This document shows positions 15,091 through 23,124 of a DNA stretch of 64,000 nucleotides, piece by piece. The first letter of the stretch is position 1. Every line of letters starts with the position of its first letter. Both the position numbers and the translations under genes were made by a program. A model generated the notes under the pieces. The model had not been told where the DNA came from. It made no database searches and saw only the letters and a list, made by a program, of their open reading frames with translations. The stretch comes from Myxococcales bacterium (GTDB taxonomy: Bacteria > Myxococcota_A > Polyangia > Polyangiales > Polyangiaceae). Where the stretch lies: assembly GCA_016191785.1 (NCBI GenBank), contig JACPVJ010000114.1, forward strand, positions 62,001-126,000, given 5' to 3'.

Positions 15091-17607
15091 CGGATCTTGC
15101 ACCTGCTTCAAGATCGCGCGGCGCAGGGGGCGGGCGCCCAGGGCGGGCTCGTAGCCGAGATCGACCAGGCGCAGCTTGGCCTCTTCGGTCAGCTCCAGGG
15201 TCACGCGCCGATCGGCCAGGAGCTTGTCCAGGCGGCGCAGCTGAATGTCGACGATCTTGCGCAGGTCGTGCTTGGTCAGCGAGCGGAAGACCACCACGTC
15301 GTCGATGCGGTTCAGGAACTCGGGGCGGAAGAACTCGCTCAGCTGTCCCATCAGCACGTCGCGCAGCGCCTCGCGGCCGTCTTCGGACTCGAACAGCTTC
15401 GGGTCGGTCTCGAGGATGCGCTGCGAGCCGATGTTGCTCGTCATGATCACCACCGTGTTCGAGAAGTCCGCCGTGCGGCCCCGGCCGTCGGTCAGGCGGC
15501 CGTCGTCCAGGACCTGGAGCAGCAGGTTGAACACGTCCTGGTGGGCCTTCTCGACCTCGTCGAAGAGCAACACCGAATACGGGCGGCGGCGCACTGCCTC
15601 GGTGAGGAAGCCACCCTGATCGCTGTCGGCGTAGCCCGGCGGAGCGCCGATCAGCCGCTGCGCCATGTGGCGCTCCATGAACTCGCTCATGTCGAGCCGG
15701 GTGAGCGCGAGCTCGTCGTCGAACAGGAACTCGGCCAGGGCCTTGCCCAGCTCGGTCTTCCCCACGCCGCTCGGCCCCAGGAAGAGGAAGCTGCCGATGG
15801 GCTTGCCCGGATCGCGCAGCCCCACGCGGCCGCGGCGCACCGCGCGGGCGATGGCCCGGACCGCCTCGTCCTGGCCGACCACCCGCTGCTCGAGCCGCGT
15901 CTCCATCTTGAGCAGCTTGTCGGCCTCGCCCTCGAGCATCTTCGCGACCGGGATGCCGGTCCAGACGGCCAGGGTGCCGGCGACGTCGCTCTCGGTCACG
16001 ACCCGCGAGCTCTCGTCCAGCACGCCGGCGTTGCGGGCGGCCTCTTCTGCGGCGTGGTGGCGCTTCTCGAGCTCGGGCAAGGTGACGTGCTCGATCTCGC
16101 CCAGCTTGGCGAAGTCCTTCTTGCCGCGTGCGTCTTCGAGCGCTGCGCGGGCGGCGTCCAGCTCGCTCTTCAGCGCGCGCACGGCGGCCACGGCGCCCCG
16201 GCGGGACTCGAGCTTGCTCTTCATCTCGACGACCTTGGGCTCGAGCTCGCCCAGCTCGGTGCTCAGACGATCGCGCGTGGCCTTCGAGACCTTGTCGTCG
16301 GTGCGCTCGAGAGAGCGCAGCTGGGCCTTGAGCGACTCGGCGCGGCGGATCGCGGCGTCCACGGGTGCCGGCACGCCGTCGGTGTCCACGCGCTTTGCCG
16401 CGGCGGTCTCGTCCAAGAGGTCGACGGCGCTGTCCGGCAAGAAACGATCTTGCAAGTAGCGCTTGGCCAAGCGCACGGCCGAGCCGATGGCGCCCTCGCT
16501 GATCTCGACCTGATGTCGCTCTTCGTAGCGGCTGGCCACGCCCCGCAGGATCTCGATGGCCGCGTCGACGCCCGGCTCGTCGATGGGCAGCGAGGTGAAG
16601 GCGCGGAGCACCGTCGGGTCTTTCTCGGTGACCTTGCGCAGACCCTCGGGGGTGGTGGTGGCCAGCATCCGGATCTCACCGCGCAAGAGCGGCGACTTCA
16701 GGAAGTCGCCGACCGCGGCGCCCCCAGGCCCCTGGCCGAAGATCTGCTCCAGGCCCCGCACCACCAAGACCGGCTGCCCGCGTTTGTCGTCGGCCAGCGA
16801 GGCCAAGAGCCCACGCATGCGCTCGTCCACGTCGCTGCGCAGTCGAGTGCCCGCGACCAGCGCGGCGGCGTCCAGCTCGAGCAGGCGAACGCCCGCCAGC
16901 GTGGTCGGGACGTCGCCGTCGGCGATGCGCTGGGCCAGCGCCGAGACCACTGCGCCTTTGCCGACGCCCGGCTCGCCCACGAGGAGCGTGTTGTTTTTCT
17001 GGCGGCGCTCCAAGATGGTGGTCAGCCGCCGCACCTCGACGTCGCGGCCCAGCACCGGATCGAGCCGACCCGAGCGGGCGTCTTCGACCCAGTCGTGGGT
17101 GTACTGATCGGTGGTCAGGGTGCCCACCAGGCCCTTCTTGGGCGACGGGCGCGGCACCGAGCGCAGCGCCGAGAGGTGGCCGCGCAGCGACCCCGGCGCG
17201 ATGCCCAGGGCGCCCAGGATCTCGCCCGCCGGGCCGCGGATCTCTTGCGACAGCGCGTTGAGCAGGTGCTCGATCTGCACGGCGCCGCTGCGCTCGCGCT
17301 CGGCCTCGCGCCCCGCGCGCTCGAGCAGGTCGAGCATGCTCGACGCCAGATAGGCCGGCTCTCTGCTGGTCGGCAGCTGCCCGAGGGCGCGCTCGCAGGC
17401 CGACCCGAGCTCGATCACGTCGATGTTCGCGGCGCGGAACACCGCCGCCACGCCCGGGTCGCGCTCCAGCGAGCGGGCCAAGAGGTGCAGGGGCAAGACC
17501 TCGGCGTGCTTGCGCTCGTCGGCGATGGACTGGGCGCCGGCGACCAACCCCTTGGCGTCCGGCGCGTAGCGTTCGAGTGAGAGCGTGGTGGTGTCCGGGC
17601 TCGGCAT
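15001..17607 (-). CDS. clpB: ClpB-type disaggregase with a degenerate first ATPase domain
   Basis: 868 residues, the usual ClpB length, with Clp N-domain (1-150), NBD1, coiled M-domain (about 395-520) and NBD2. NBD2 is canonical: GPSGVGKTE (K617), LLFDEVEKAH, and the sensor TSNIGS. NBD1 is not. Its Walker A reads GEPGVGKG, with Gly218 where Thr/Ser should bind Mg; at the Walker B position VLVVRGLEQ has Arg284-Gly285 instead of Asp-Glu; and the 'RRF' arginine-finger site reads LRAF. NBD1 therefore probably cannot hydrolyse ATP. ClpB threads aggregated proteins with DnaK in the cytosol; this may be a specialised paralogue. The 3' end is triplicated downstream. Confidence 0.9.
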   Translation of the reverse strand: MPSPDTTTLSLERYAPDAKGLVAGAQSIADERKHAEVLPLHLLARSLERDPGVAAVFRAANIDVIELGSACERALGQLPTSREPAYLASSMLDLLERAGREAERERSGAVQIEHLLNALSQEIRGPAGEILGALGIAPGSLRGHLSALRSVPRPSPKKGLVGTLTTDQYTHDWVEDARSGRLDPVLGRDVEVRRLTTILERRQKNNTLLVGEPGVGKGAVVSALAQRIADGDVPTTLAGVRLLELDAAALVAGTRLRSDVDERMRGLLASLADDKRGQPVLVVRGLEQIFGQGPGGAAVGDFLKSPLLRGEIRMLATTTPEGLRKVTEKDPTVLRAFTSLPIDEPGVDAAIEILRGVASRYEERHQVEISEGAIGSAVRLAKRYLQDRFLPDSAVDLLDETAAAKRVDTDGVPAPVDAAIRRAESLKAQLRSLERTDDKVSKATRDRLSTELGELEPKVVEMKSKLESRRGAVAAVRALKSELDAARAALEDARGKKDFAKLGEIEHVTLPELEKRHHAAEEAARNAGVLDESSRVVTESDVAGTLAVWTGIPVAKMLEGEADKLLKMETRLEQRVVGQDEAVRAIARAVRRGRVGLRDPGKPIGSFLFLGPSGVGKTELGKALAEFLFDDELALTRLDMSEFMERHMAQRLIGAPPGYADSDQGGFLTEAVRRRPYSVLLFDEVEKAHQDVFNLLLQVLDDGRLTDGRGRTADFSNTVVIMTSNIGSQRILETDPKLFESEDGREALRDVLMGQLSEFFRPEFLNRIDDVVVFRSLTKHDLRKIVDIQLRRLDKLLADRRVTLELTEEAKLRLVDLGYEPALGARPLRRAILKQVQDPLAESLLGNRYAEGTSIKVGLDGEKFTFTG

Positions 17608-17669
17608 GGCCCGCCGAACTTATCGCGACCTGGGCAGGACGGGGAGCTTACCGTAAGATCGGCGGGAGA

Positions 17670-17930
17670 ATGGCCGCCCGGGTCGTGATGTACCAGAAGC
17701 CGTACTGCGTGTACTGCGTCTTGGCGAGACGCTTGCTCGACCAGAAGGGGGTCCGTTTCGAGGCCGTCGACGTGACCGGCGACAATGCGAAGCGCGCCTG
17801 GCTCGTGGAGGTGACCGGTCGCTACACGGTGCCGCAGATCTTCATCGGCGACCGGCCGATCGGTGGGTTCGACGCCTTGAGTCGTCTCGAGCGCGACGGG
17901 AAGCTCGACGCCCTCCTCTCGGGGGAGTAA
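17670..17930 (+). CDS. grxC: Glutaredoxin
   Basis: 86 residues from the ATG at 17670 (preceded by CGGGAGA), the normal length for a class I glutaredoxin. The active site is KPYCVYC, a CxxC dithiol with the family Tyr, followed by the helix VLARRLLDQKG. The glutathione-binding TVPQIFIGD (cis-Pro loop) and GGFDALSRLE follow. It reduces disulfides and glutathionylated proteins in the cytosol using glutathione. The start lies 62 bp from the divergent clpB start. It precedes the prepilin peptidase gene by 9 bp and may be co-transcribed with it. VYC instead of the more common PYC within CxxC is a minor variation. Confidence 0.92.
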   Translation: MAARVVMYQKPYCVYCVLARRLLDQKGVRFEAVDVTGDNAKRAWLVEVTGRYTVPQIFIGDRPIGGFDALSRLERDGKLDALLSGE

Positions 17931-17939
17931 CTCGGACCC

Positions 17940-18911
17940 GTGCCCACCCTCGGCGAGCTGCCGTACTGGTTCATGGCTGGCACCGTCGTGGCGCTGGGCC
18001 TGGCCTTCGGCAGCTTCCTCAACGTGGTCGTCTATCGACTGCCCCGCGGCGAGAACCTCGCGCATCCGCCGTCGCGCTGCCCGAAGTGCGGCAAGCAGAT
18101 CCGCGCCTTCGACAACGTTCCGCTGTTCGGTTGGCTCTTGCTCCTGGGCAAGGCCCGCTGCTGCGGCGCACGCATCTCGCCGCGGTACCCCCTGGTCGAA
18201 GCGCTGGGCGGGCTCTCGGCCTGGGCGGTGCTCGAGGTCAAGGTGATGACCTTGCCGTCCGAGACCCTGTGGCACCAGGCGCTCTTCGTCTTTCTGCCTT
18301 ACTTCGCGCTCGTGCTCGGGCTGATCGCGGCGGCGTTCATCGATCTCGAGCACATGATCTTGCCGGACGAGATCACCCTCGGCGGCACGGTGCTGGGCCT
18401 TGCCACCGTGCCGCTCCGCGGCGAGGTGAGCTGGAAGGAAGCGGCGATCGGCGCGGGCATCGGCTTCGTGATGATCTGGCTGCCCTTCGACGTGCTCTAC
18501 CGAAAGCTCCGCGGGCGAGCCGGCATGGGCATGGGGGACGCCAAACTCACCATGCTGGCGGGGGCCTGGTTCGGTTGGCCCGGAGCGGTGTTCGCGCTCT
18601 TGGCCGGCGCCGTGCAGGGGACGGTCGCCGCGGTGGTGCTGTTCCTGGCGCAGGGCAAGATCGAAGAGCCCGAAGCGGTGCGCCGAGAGCGAGAAGAGCT
18701 GCGCCTCGCCATCGAGCAGGCCGAGACCGACGAAGAGCGCCGCGAGCTCGAGGAAGAGCTGGCCGCCGATCCCATCGGTGAAGAGGCCGGCGACGATCTG
18801 GGTCAGGCGCGGCTCCCGTTCGGTCCGTTCTTGGTGCTCGGCACGCTGGAGTTCATGCTGTTCGGGCGGGCCTGGGTCGAGGACTACCTCGCCTACCTGC
18901 GGGTGATGTGA
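17940..18911 (+). CDS. pilD: Prepilin peptidase / N-methyltransferase (type IV pili or type II secretion)
   Basis: 323 residues from a GTG at 17940. It contains the A24 peptidase core with catalytic aspartates in AAFIDLEHMILPDEI and in GMGMGDAKL (GxGD). The N-terminal methyltransferase loop has CPKCG, but the second cysteine pair is contracted to CC (KARCCGARISPRYPLVEA) rather than CxxC. A charged, probably coiled insertion (about residues 240-280, rich in Glu/Arg) precedes the last membrane segment. The enzyme cleaves and methylates type IV prepilins and pseudopilins in the inner membrane. No pilus genes are adjacent. The stop overlaps the next start by one base (TGATG). Confidence 0.9.
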   Translation: MPTLGELPYWFMAGTVVALGLAFGSFLNVVVYRLPRGENLAHPPSRCPKCGKQIRAFDNVPLFGWLLLLGKARCCGARISPRYPLVEALGGLSAWAVLEVKVMTLPSETLWHQALFVFLPYFALVLGLIAAAFIDLEHMILPDEITLGGTVLGLATVPLRGEVSWKEAAIGAGIGFVMIWLPFDVLYRKLRGRAGMGMGDAKLTMLAGAWFGWPGAVFALLAGAVQGTVAAVVLFLAQGKIEEPEAVRREREELRLAIEQAETDEERRELEEELAADPIGEEAGDDLGQARLPFGPFLVLGTLEFMLFGRAWVEDYLAYLRVM

Positions 18912-19345
18912 TGCGCGGCGCGATCTGCCTCACCGCTCTGGCCACGGCGCTCGCGTGCGGCTCCGCCACCACCGGCCCGCCCTCCGGCAAGCACCCCGGC
19001 AACGCCGCGGTGGTGAAGAGCGTCGAGTATCCGCCGCCGCCGGCGGAGGCCGAGGTCGTGCCCGAGCGGCCCAGTGACGAAGCGTGCGTGTGGGTCGACG
19101 GTTTCTTCGACTGGATCGGCGGTCGCTGGGAGTGGCAGCGCGGGGCCTGGGTGAAGCCGCCGAAGGGGTGCTACTACCGGCCGCCGTCCATGTCGTGGCC
19201 CCAGGCCGGCGCGCTGCAATACTTCCCGGCCCACTGGTACCCCGAGAACGTCGACGAGCTGCCGCCCGACAAGGCGCAGACGGCGTGCGCGGCGCCGGTG
19301 TCGTGCGGGCGGCCCGCACAGAAGTACGCGCCCGTGGGACGTTGA
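18911..19345 (+). CDS. Small aromatic-rich lipoprotein
   Basis: 144 residues from the ATG at 18911 (a GTG three bases earlier is also possible), overlapping the prepilin peptidase stop. Signal TALATALACGSA is a lipoprotein signal. The mature protein has a WVDGFFDWIGGRWEWQRGAW stretch, resembling the YXWxxG-type repeats of secreted proteins in Planctomycetes and myxobacteria, then YYRPPSMSW. Tight coupling suggests an envelope role with the peptidase, but no function is known. Confidence 0.65.
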   Translation: MRGAICLTALATALACGSATTGPPSGKHPGNAAVVKSVEYPPPPAEAEVVPERPSDEACVWVDGFFDWIGGRWEWQRGAWVKPPKGCYYRPPSMSWPQAGALQYFPAHWYPENVDELPPDKAQTACAAPVSCGRPAQKYAPVGR

Positions 19346-19382
19346 GCGTCACGCGGCGTTCTCGTGTATGTTCCCGCCGCCC

Positions 19383-20771
19383 ATGACCGCTCACGTCTTC
19401 CGCGAGTACGACATCCGTGGCGTCGCCGACCGTGACCTGACCGATGATCTGGTGCGCAAGATCGGCCGAGGCCTGGCCAAGATGTTGCGCCCCGACGGCG
19501 CGTCGAAGCCCCACCCGCGCATCGTGGTGTGTCGCGACTGCCGACGCTCGGGCCCGCGGTTGTTCGAGGCGCTGGTGCACGGCCTGACCGAGGCCGGTGC
19601 CGACGTCGTGGACGTCGGGGTCGGGCCCACGCCGCTGATGTACTTCGGCGTTCACCACCTCGACGCCGACGGCGGGGTGATGATCACCGGCAGCCACAAT
19701 CCCGGCGACGAGAACGGCTTCAAGATCATGAAGGGCAAGGCGTCGTTCTTCGGCGCCGACATCCAGAAGCTGGCGGAATACATCCGGACCTCGGCCGAGC
19801 CCCTGGGCCCCAAAGGCTCGCTCGAGACCTGCCCGATCGAAGAGGCCTATCTGGACGAGCTTCGTCGGCGGATCCACCTCGCCGCCACCGACATGACCGT
19901 GGTGATCGACGCCGGCAACGGCGCGGCCGGGCCGCTGGGCGTACGCGCGCTGCGTGACACCGGCCTCTCGCCGGTCGCGCTGTACTGCGACATGAACGGG
20001 TCGTTTCCCAACCACCACCCCGACCCCACGGTGCCCAAGAACCTCGAGGTGCTGATCGCGACGGTCAAAGAGAAGAACGCCCGGGTGGGCATCGCCTGGG
20101 ACGGCGACGGCGACCGCATGGGCGTGGTCGATCAGAGCGGCGAGATCGTGTGGGGCGACCGGCTGCTGGCGCTCTTTGCCCGAGACATCTTGGTCGAGCG
20201 GAAGGGCGCCGCGGTGATCGGCGAGGTGAAGTGCTCGCAGTCGACCTACGACGACATCGCCAAGCACGGCGGCCGCCCCATCATGTGGAAGACCGGCCAC
20301 TCGCTGATCAAGACCAAGATGAAGGAAGAGAAGGCGGTGCTCGCCGGCGAGATGAGCGGCCACTTCTTCTTCGCCGATCGGTACTTCGGCTACGACGACG
20401 GCATCTACGCGGCGCTGCGCCTGCTCGAGATCTTGGCGCGGGGCTCCAAGACCGTGGTCGAGCTGCTCCGGGATCTGCCCCAGGGGGTCAGCACGCCGGA
20501 GATCCGCGTGGACTGCCCGGACGCGCTCAAGGTGGACGTGGTGGCTGGCGTGAAAGCGCGGCTGCGCGGTCGGGGTGAGCTCACCGAGATCGACGGGGTC
20601 CGCATCACCTACGCCGACGGCGCGTGGGGCCTGGTCCGTGCGTCGAACACCGGTCCGGTGATCGTGGTGCGCTTCGAGGCGCCGACCGCGGCGCGCCTGG
20701 CCGAGGTGCGCCGCGAGGTCGAGGGCGCGCTCGACGCCTCGCGGGCCGAGGTGGAGCAGCGCCGCGCATGA
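19383..20771 (+). CDS. Phosphomannomutase/phosphoglucomutase
   Basis: 462 residues from the ATG at 19383 (FREYDIRGVADRDLT), the usual length of bacterial PMM/PGM. Motifs in order: substrate-opening YDIRG; the phosphoserine loop GVMITGSHNPGDENGFK (Ser of SHNP); Mg site WDGDGDRMGVVD; sugar-binding GEMSGH; and a C-terminal phosphate-binding region ending in RASNTGPVIVVRFEA. It interconverts hexose 1- and 6-phosphates for LPS, exopolysaccharide or O-antigen precursors. Cytosolic. Translationally coupled to prmC by an ATGA overlap at 20768-20771. Confidence 0.92.
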   Translation: MTAHVFREYDIRGVADRDLTDDLVRKIGRGLAKMLRPDGASKPHPRIVVCRDCRRSGPRLFEALVHGLTEAGADVVDVGVGPTPLMYFGVHHLDADGGVMITGSHNPGDENGFKIMKGKASFFGADIQKLAEYIRTSAEPLGPKGSLETCPIEEAYLDELRRRIHLAATDMTVVIDAGNGAAGPLGVRALRDTGLSPVALYCDMNGSFPNHHPDPTVPKNLEVLIATVKEKNARVGIAWDGDGDRMGVVDQSGEIVWGDRLLALFARDILVERKGAAVIGEVKCSQSTYDDIAKHGGRPIMWKTGHSLIKTKMKEEKAVLAGEMSGHFFFADRYFGYDDGIYAALRLLEILARGSKTVVELLRDLPQGVSTPEIRVDCPDALKVDVVAGVKARLRGRGELTEIDGVRITYADGAWGLVRASNTGPVIVVRFEAPTAARLAEVRREVEGALDASRAEVEQRRA

Positions 20772-21670
20772 GCATGGCCGCCGAGAAATCCGCCGCCGAG
20801 ACCTGGACCATCGCCAAGGTCCTGAAGTGGGCCATCGACGATTTCAAGGGCCGAGGCATCGACAGCGCGCGCCTGGACGCAGAGCTGCTCTTGGCCGAGG
20901 CGCTGGGCTTCGACCGCATCCGGCTGATCACCGAGAGCCTGCGCCCGCTCACCCCGCCCGAGCTCGGGGCGTTCCGCGCGCTGATCAAGCGCCGGCGCGG
21001 CGGCGAACCCATGGCCTACATCCTGGGTCGGCGCGAGTTCTTCGGGCTCGACTTCCGGGTCGACCCCCGGGTGCTGATCCCTCGCCCCGACACCGAGGTG
21101 CTGGTCGAGGTCGCGCTCGAGCGCACTCAGGCGGCCTACATGTTCGGCAAGGCCCTCGACCTCTGCACCGGGTCAGGGTGCGTCGCCATCGCGTTCGCCA
21201 AGCAGCGCCCGACCTGGCGCGTCACTGCAACGGACATTTCCGAGGCCGCGCTCGGGCTCGCTTTCGAGAACGCGCAGCGGCTCGGTGCGGTGTTCGGCAT
21301 GAGCTTCTCGGCCGGTGACCTGTTCGCTGCCGTCCCGGCCGCCGAGCGCTTCGATCTGATCACCGCCAACCCGCCTTACGTGTCTGCCCCCGAGGCGCTG
21401 AAGCTCGACCGCGGCATCCGTGAGTTCGAGCCCGCGGTCGCACTTTGCTCCGGCGCCGACGGCCTCGATCTGATCCGCCGCATCGTGAGCGATGCCAGCG
21501 CGCACCTTGCGCCGGGCGGGGTGCTGGCGCTCGAGGTGCAGTACGACCAGGCCGAGCGCGTGGTCGGCCTCTTCGAGGCGGCCGGCTTCACCCAGATCGA
21601 GAAGCGCCGAGACCTGGGCGGGCACGAGCGGGTGGTCAGCGGTCGACTCGCCGCCGCCCCAGCGGCGTGA
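20768..21670 (+). CDS. prmC: Peptide chain release factor N5-glutamine methyltransferase
   Basis: 300 residues from the ATG at 20768 that overlaps the mutase stop (ATGA). The N-terminal helical domain (ARLDAELLLAEALGFDR) leads to the Rossmann methyltransferase domain. SAM loop: ALDLCTGSGCVAIAFAKQRP. Catalytic NPPY motif: LITANPPYVSAPEALKLD. The preceding REFFGLDFRVDPRVLIPRPDTE is the family signature that positions the GGQ loop. PrmC methylates the Gln of the GGQ motif in release factors RF1 and RF2. It usually sits beside prfA; here its partner is a sugar mutase instead. Confidence 0.93.
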   Translation: MSMAAEKSAAETWTIAKVLKWAIDDFKGRGIDSARLDAELLLAEALGFDRIRLITESLRPLTPPELGAFRALIKRRRGGEPMAYILGRREFFGLDFRVDPRVLIPRPDTEVLVEVALERTQAAYMFGKALDLCTGSGCVAIAFAKQRPTWRVTATDISEAALGLAFENAQRLGAVFGMSFSAGDLFAAVPAAERFDLITANPPYVSAPEALKLDRGIREFEPAVALCSGADGLDLIRRIVSDASAHLAPGGVLALEVQYDQAERVVGLFEAAGFTQIEKRRDLGGHERVVSGRLAAAPAA

Positions 21671-21685
21671 AGCGCGGGCCCGCGC

Positions 21686-22573
21686 TCAGGCCTTCGGACC
21701 GAAGGCCGTGACCACGAAGCCGCCGCCCTTCTCGTCCACGTGCATATCGAGCAGGCCGCGCCGGCCGGCGTCTTCCAGCAGCTGATTGAAGGTGCGATAC
21801 CCGTGGAAGCGCTCGGAGAAGCTGGGCCGTTTGCGCTTGAGCACCTGCTTGATCATCGAGCCGTGCACGGCGCCGTCGCGATCGCCGAACAGCGCCTCGA
21901 CCGTGTCCAGGACCAGCTCGAGGGCTTCGTTCTGGCGCACCTCCAGGCTCTGCTCGGGCTTGTCGGGCTCGGCCGCCGAGGTCGGCGCCGAGGCGGGTGC
22001 AGAGGTCGCCGCCGATGTCGAGGCCGACGGGCGCGGCGGAGGGGCCGGCCGCGGCGGCGGGCGCTTCTCTTTCCCGCGCCGTTGCTCGCGCTGGGCCCGC
22101 ACCAGGTCGTCGTAATAGATGAACTCGTCGCAGTTCTCGATCAGCAGGTCGCTCGAGCTGTTCTTCACTCCCAGCCCGATCACGCGCTTGGCGTTCTCGC
22201 GCAGCTTCGAGACCAAGGGCGAGAAGTCGCTGTCGCCCGAGACGACCACGAACACGTCCACGTGACTCTTGGTGTAGCAGAGGTCCAGCGCATCCACGAC
22301 CAGGCGGATGTCGGCCGAGTTCTTGCCCGAGTACGACACGTGGGGGATCTCGATCAGCTCGAACGAGGCCTCGTGGAGCATGCGCTTCGAGGACTTGTAC
22401 CGATCCCAGTCGGCGTAGGCGCGCTTGACCACCACCTTGCCCTTGTCGAGCAGGCGCTCGAGCACCAGCCCGATGTCGAAGTCGTCGTACTTGGCGTCGC
22501 GGACGCCGATGGCCACGTTCTCGAAGTCGCAGAAGATCGCCAGGTTCAGGGTCTCGTCGAGTCGCTCGGTCAC
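21686..22573 (-). CDS. NYN-domain nuclease with C-terminal OST-HTH/LOTUS domain
   Basis: 295 residues. Residues about 10-160 form a NYN (PIN-like, LabA/DUF88) domain with the acidic sites LAIFCDFENVA, SADIRLVVDALD and VVVSGDSDFSPLV. A Pro/Ala/Ser linker (about 170-210) leads to a LOTUS/OST-HTH domain (LVLDTVEALFGDRDGAVHGS ... FNQLLEDAGRRGLLDM). NYN domains cleave RNA and LOTUS domains bind RNA, including G-quadruplexes; the fusion is known from bacteria and from animal MARF1/Limkain. It is probably an RNase or RNA-quality factor. The start at 22573 is 44 bp from the divergent GreA/B-like gene. Confidence 0.88.
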   Translation of the reverse strand: MTERLDETLNLAIFCDFENVAIGVRDAKYDDFDIGLVLERLLDKGKVVVKRAYADWDRYKSSKRMLHEASFELIEIPHVSYSGKNSADIRLVVDALDLCYTKSHVDVFVVVSGDSDFSPLVSKLRENAKRVIGLGVKNSSSDLLIENCDEFIYYDDLVRAQREQRRGKEKRPPPRPAPPPRPSASTSAATSAPASAPTSAAEPDKPEQSLEVRQNEALELVLDTVEALFGDRDGAVHGSMIKQVLKRKRPSFSERFHGYRTFNQLLEDAGRRGLLDMHVDEKGGGFVVTAFGPKA

Positions 22574-22616
22574 GCCCGACCATAGCCCGATCGCTGGTGT
22601 GTGGCATCATCTGCGC

Positions 22617-23102
22617 GTGGTCGACCCCGCCGAGCTCAAGCGCAGCCTGGTCGCTCAGCTGGTCAGCGAGCTAAAAGGCGAGCTCTCGACCATGCAGCGC
22701 GCCGCCCAGCAGGCCCGCGAGGCCGCGACGCACGAGGAAGCCAAGCCCGAGAACGACAAGGACACGCGGGCGCTGGAGGCCTCGTATCTGGCGGGCGCTC
22801 AGGCGGCGCGGGTCCGCGAGCTCGAGGTCGCCATCAAGACCGTCACGACGCTGCCGCTGCTCGACTTCGCCGGGGGCAAGACCATCCAGGCGTCGGCCCT
22901 CGTGACGCTCGAGGACGAGGACGGAGAGGGAACCATTTTCTTCTTCGCGCCGGTGGGGGGCGGCGCCCGGCTCACCGCCGGCGGTCGCGAGATCCTGGTG
23001 CTGACGCCCCAGTCCCCCCGCGGGCAGGCGCTGCTCGGGGCTCGCGCGGGCGACGTGATCGAGGTGAAGGGGCGCGAGCTGACGATCGTCTCGGTGGAGT
23101 GA
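22617..23102 (+). CDS. GreA/GreB-family transcription elongation factor-like protein
   Basis: 161 residues from the GTG at 22617; earlier in-frame codons overlap the divergent NYN gene. The N-terminal coiled coil (LKRSLVAQLVSELKGELSTM to about residue 75) and the C-terminal FKBP-like GreA domain (QASALVTLEDEDGEGTIFFF, then ILVLTPQSPRGQALLGARAG and DVIEVKG) are present. Canonical Gre factors carry an acidic coiled-coil tip (DxxxE) that stimulates RNA cleavage by RNA polymerase; here the tip region is Glu/Asp-rich (EEAKPENDKDTR), but the exact pair cannot be fixed. It may bind the secondary channel of RNA polymerase. Confidence 0.8.
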   Translation: MVDPAELKRSLVAQLVSELKGELSTMQRAAQQAREAATHEEAKPENDKDTRALEASYLAGAQAARVRELEVAIKTVTTLPLLDFAGGKTIQASALVTLEDEDGEGTIFFFAPVGGGARLTAGGREILVLTPQSPRGQALLGARAGDVIEVKGRELTIVSVE

Positions 23103-23124
23103 GCCGACCGCGGGTCGCCGCCGA

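Noticed and set aside
15097-17580. A long open frame on the forward strand opposite clpB (over 800 codons)
   Set aside because: Its product is rich in Arg/Ala/Gly/His and is the mirror of the codon usage of the real clpB frame; high GC produces many such frames. No motif or ribosome site supports it.
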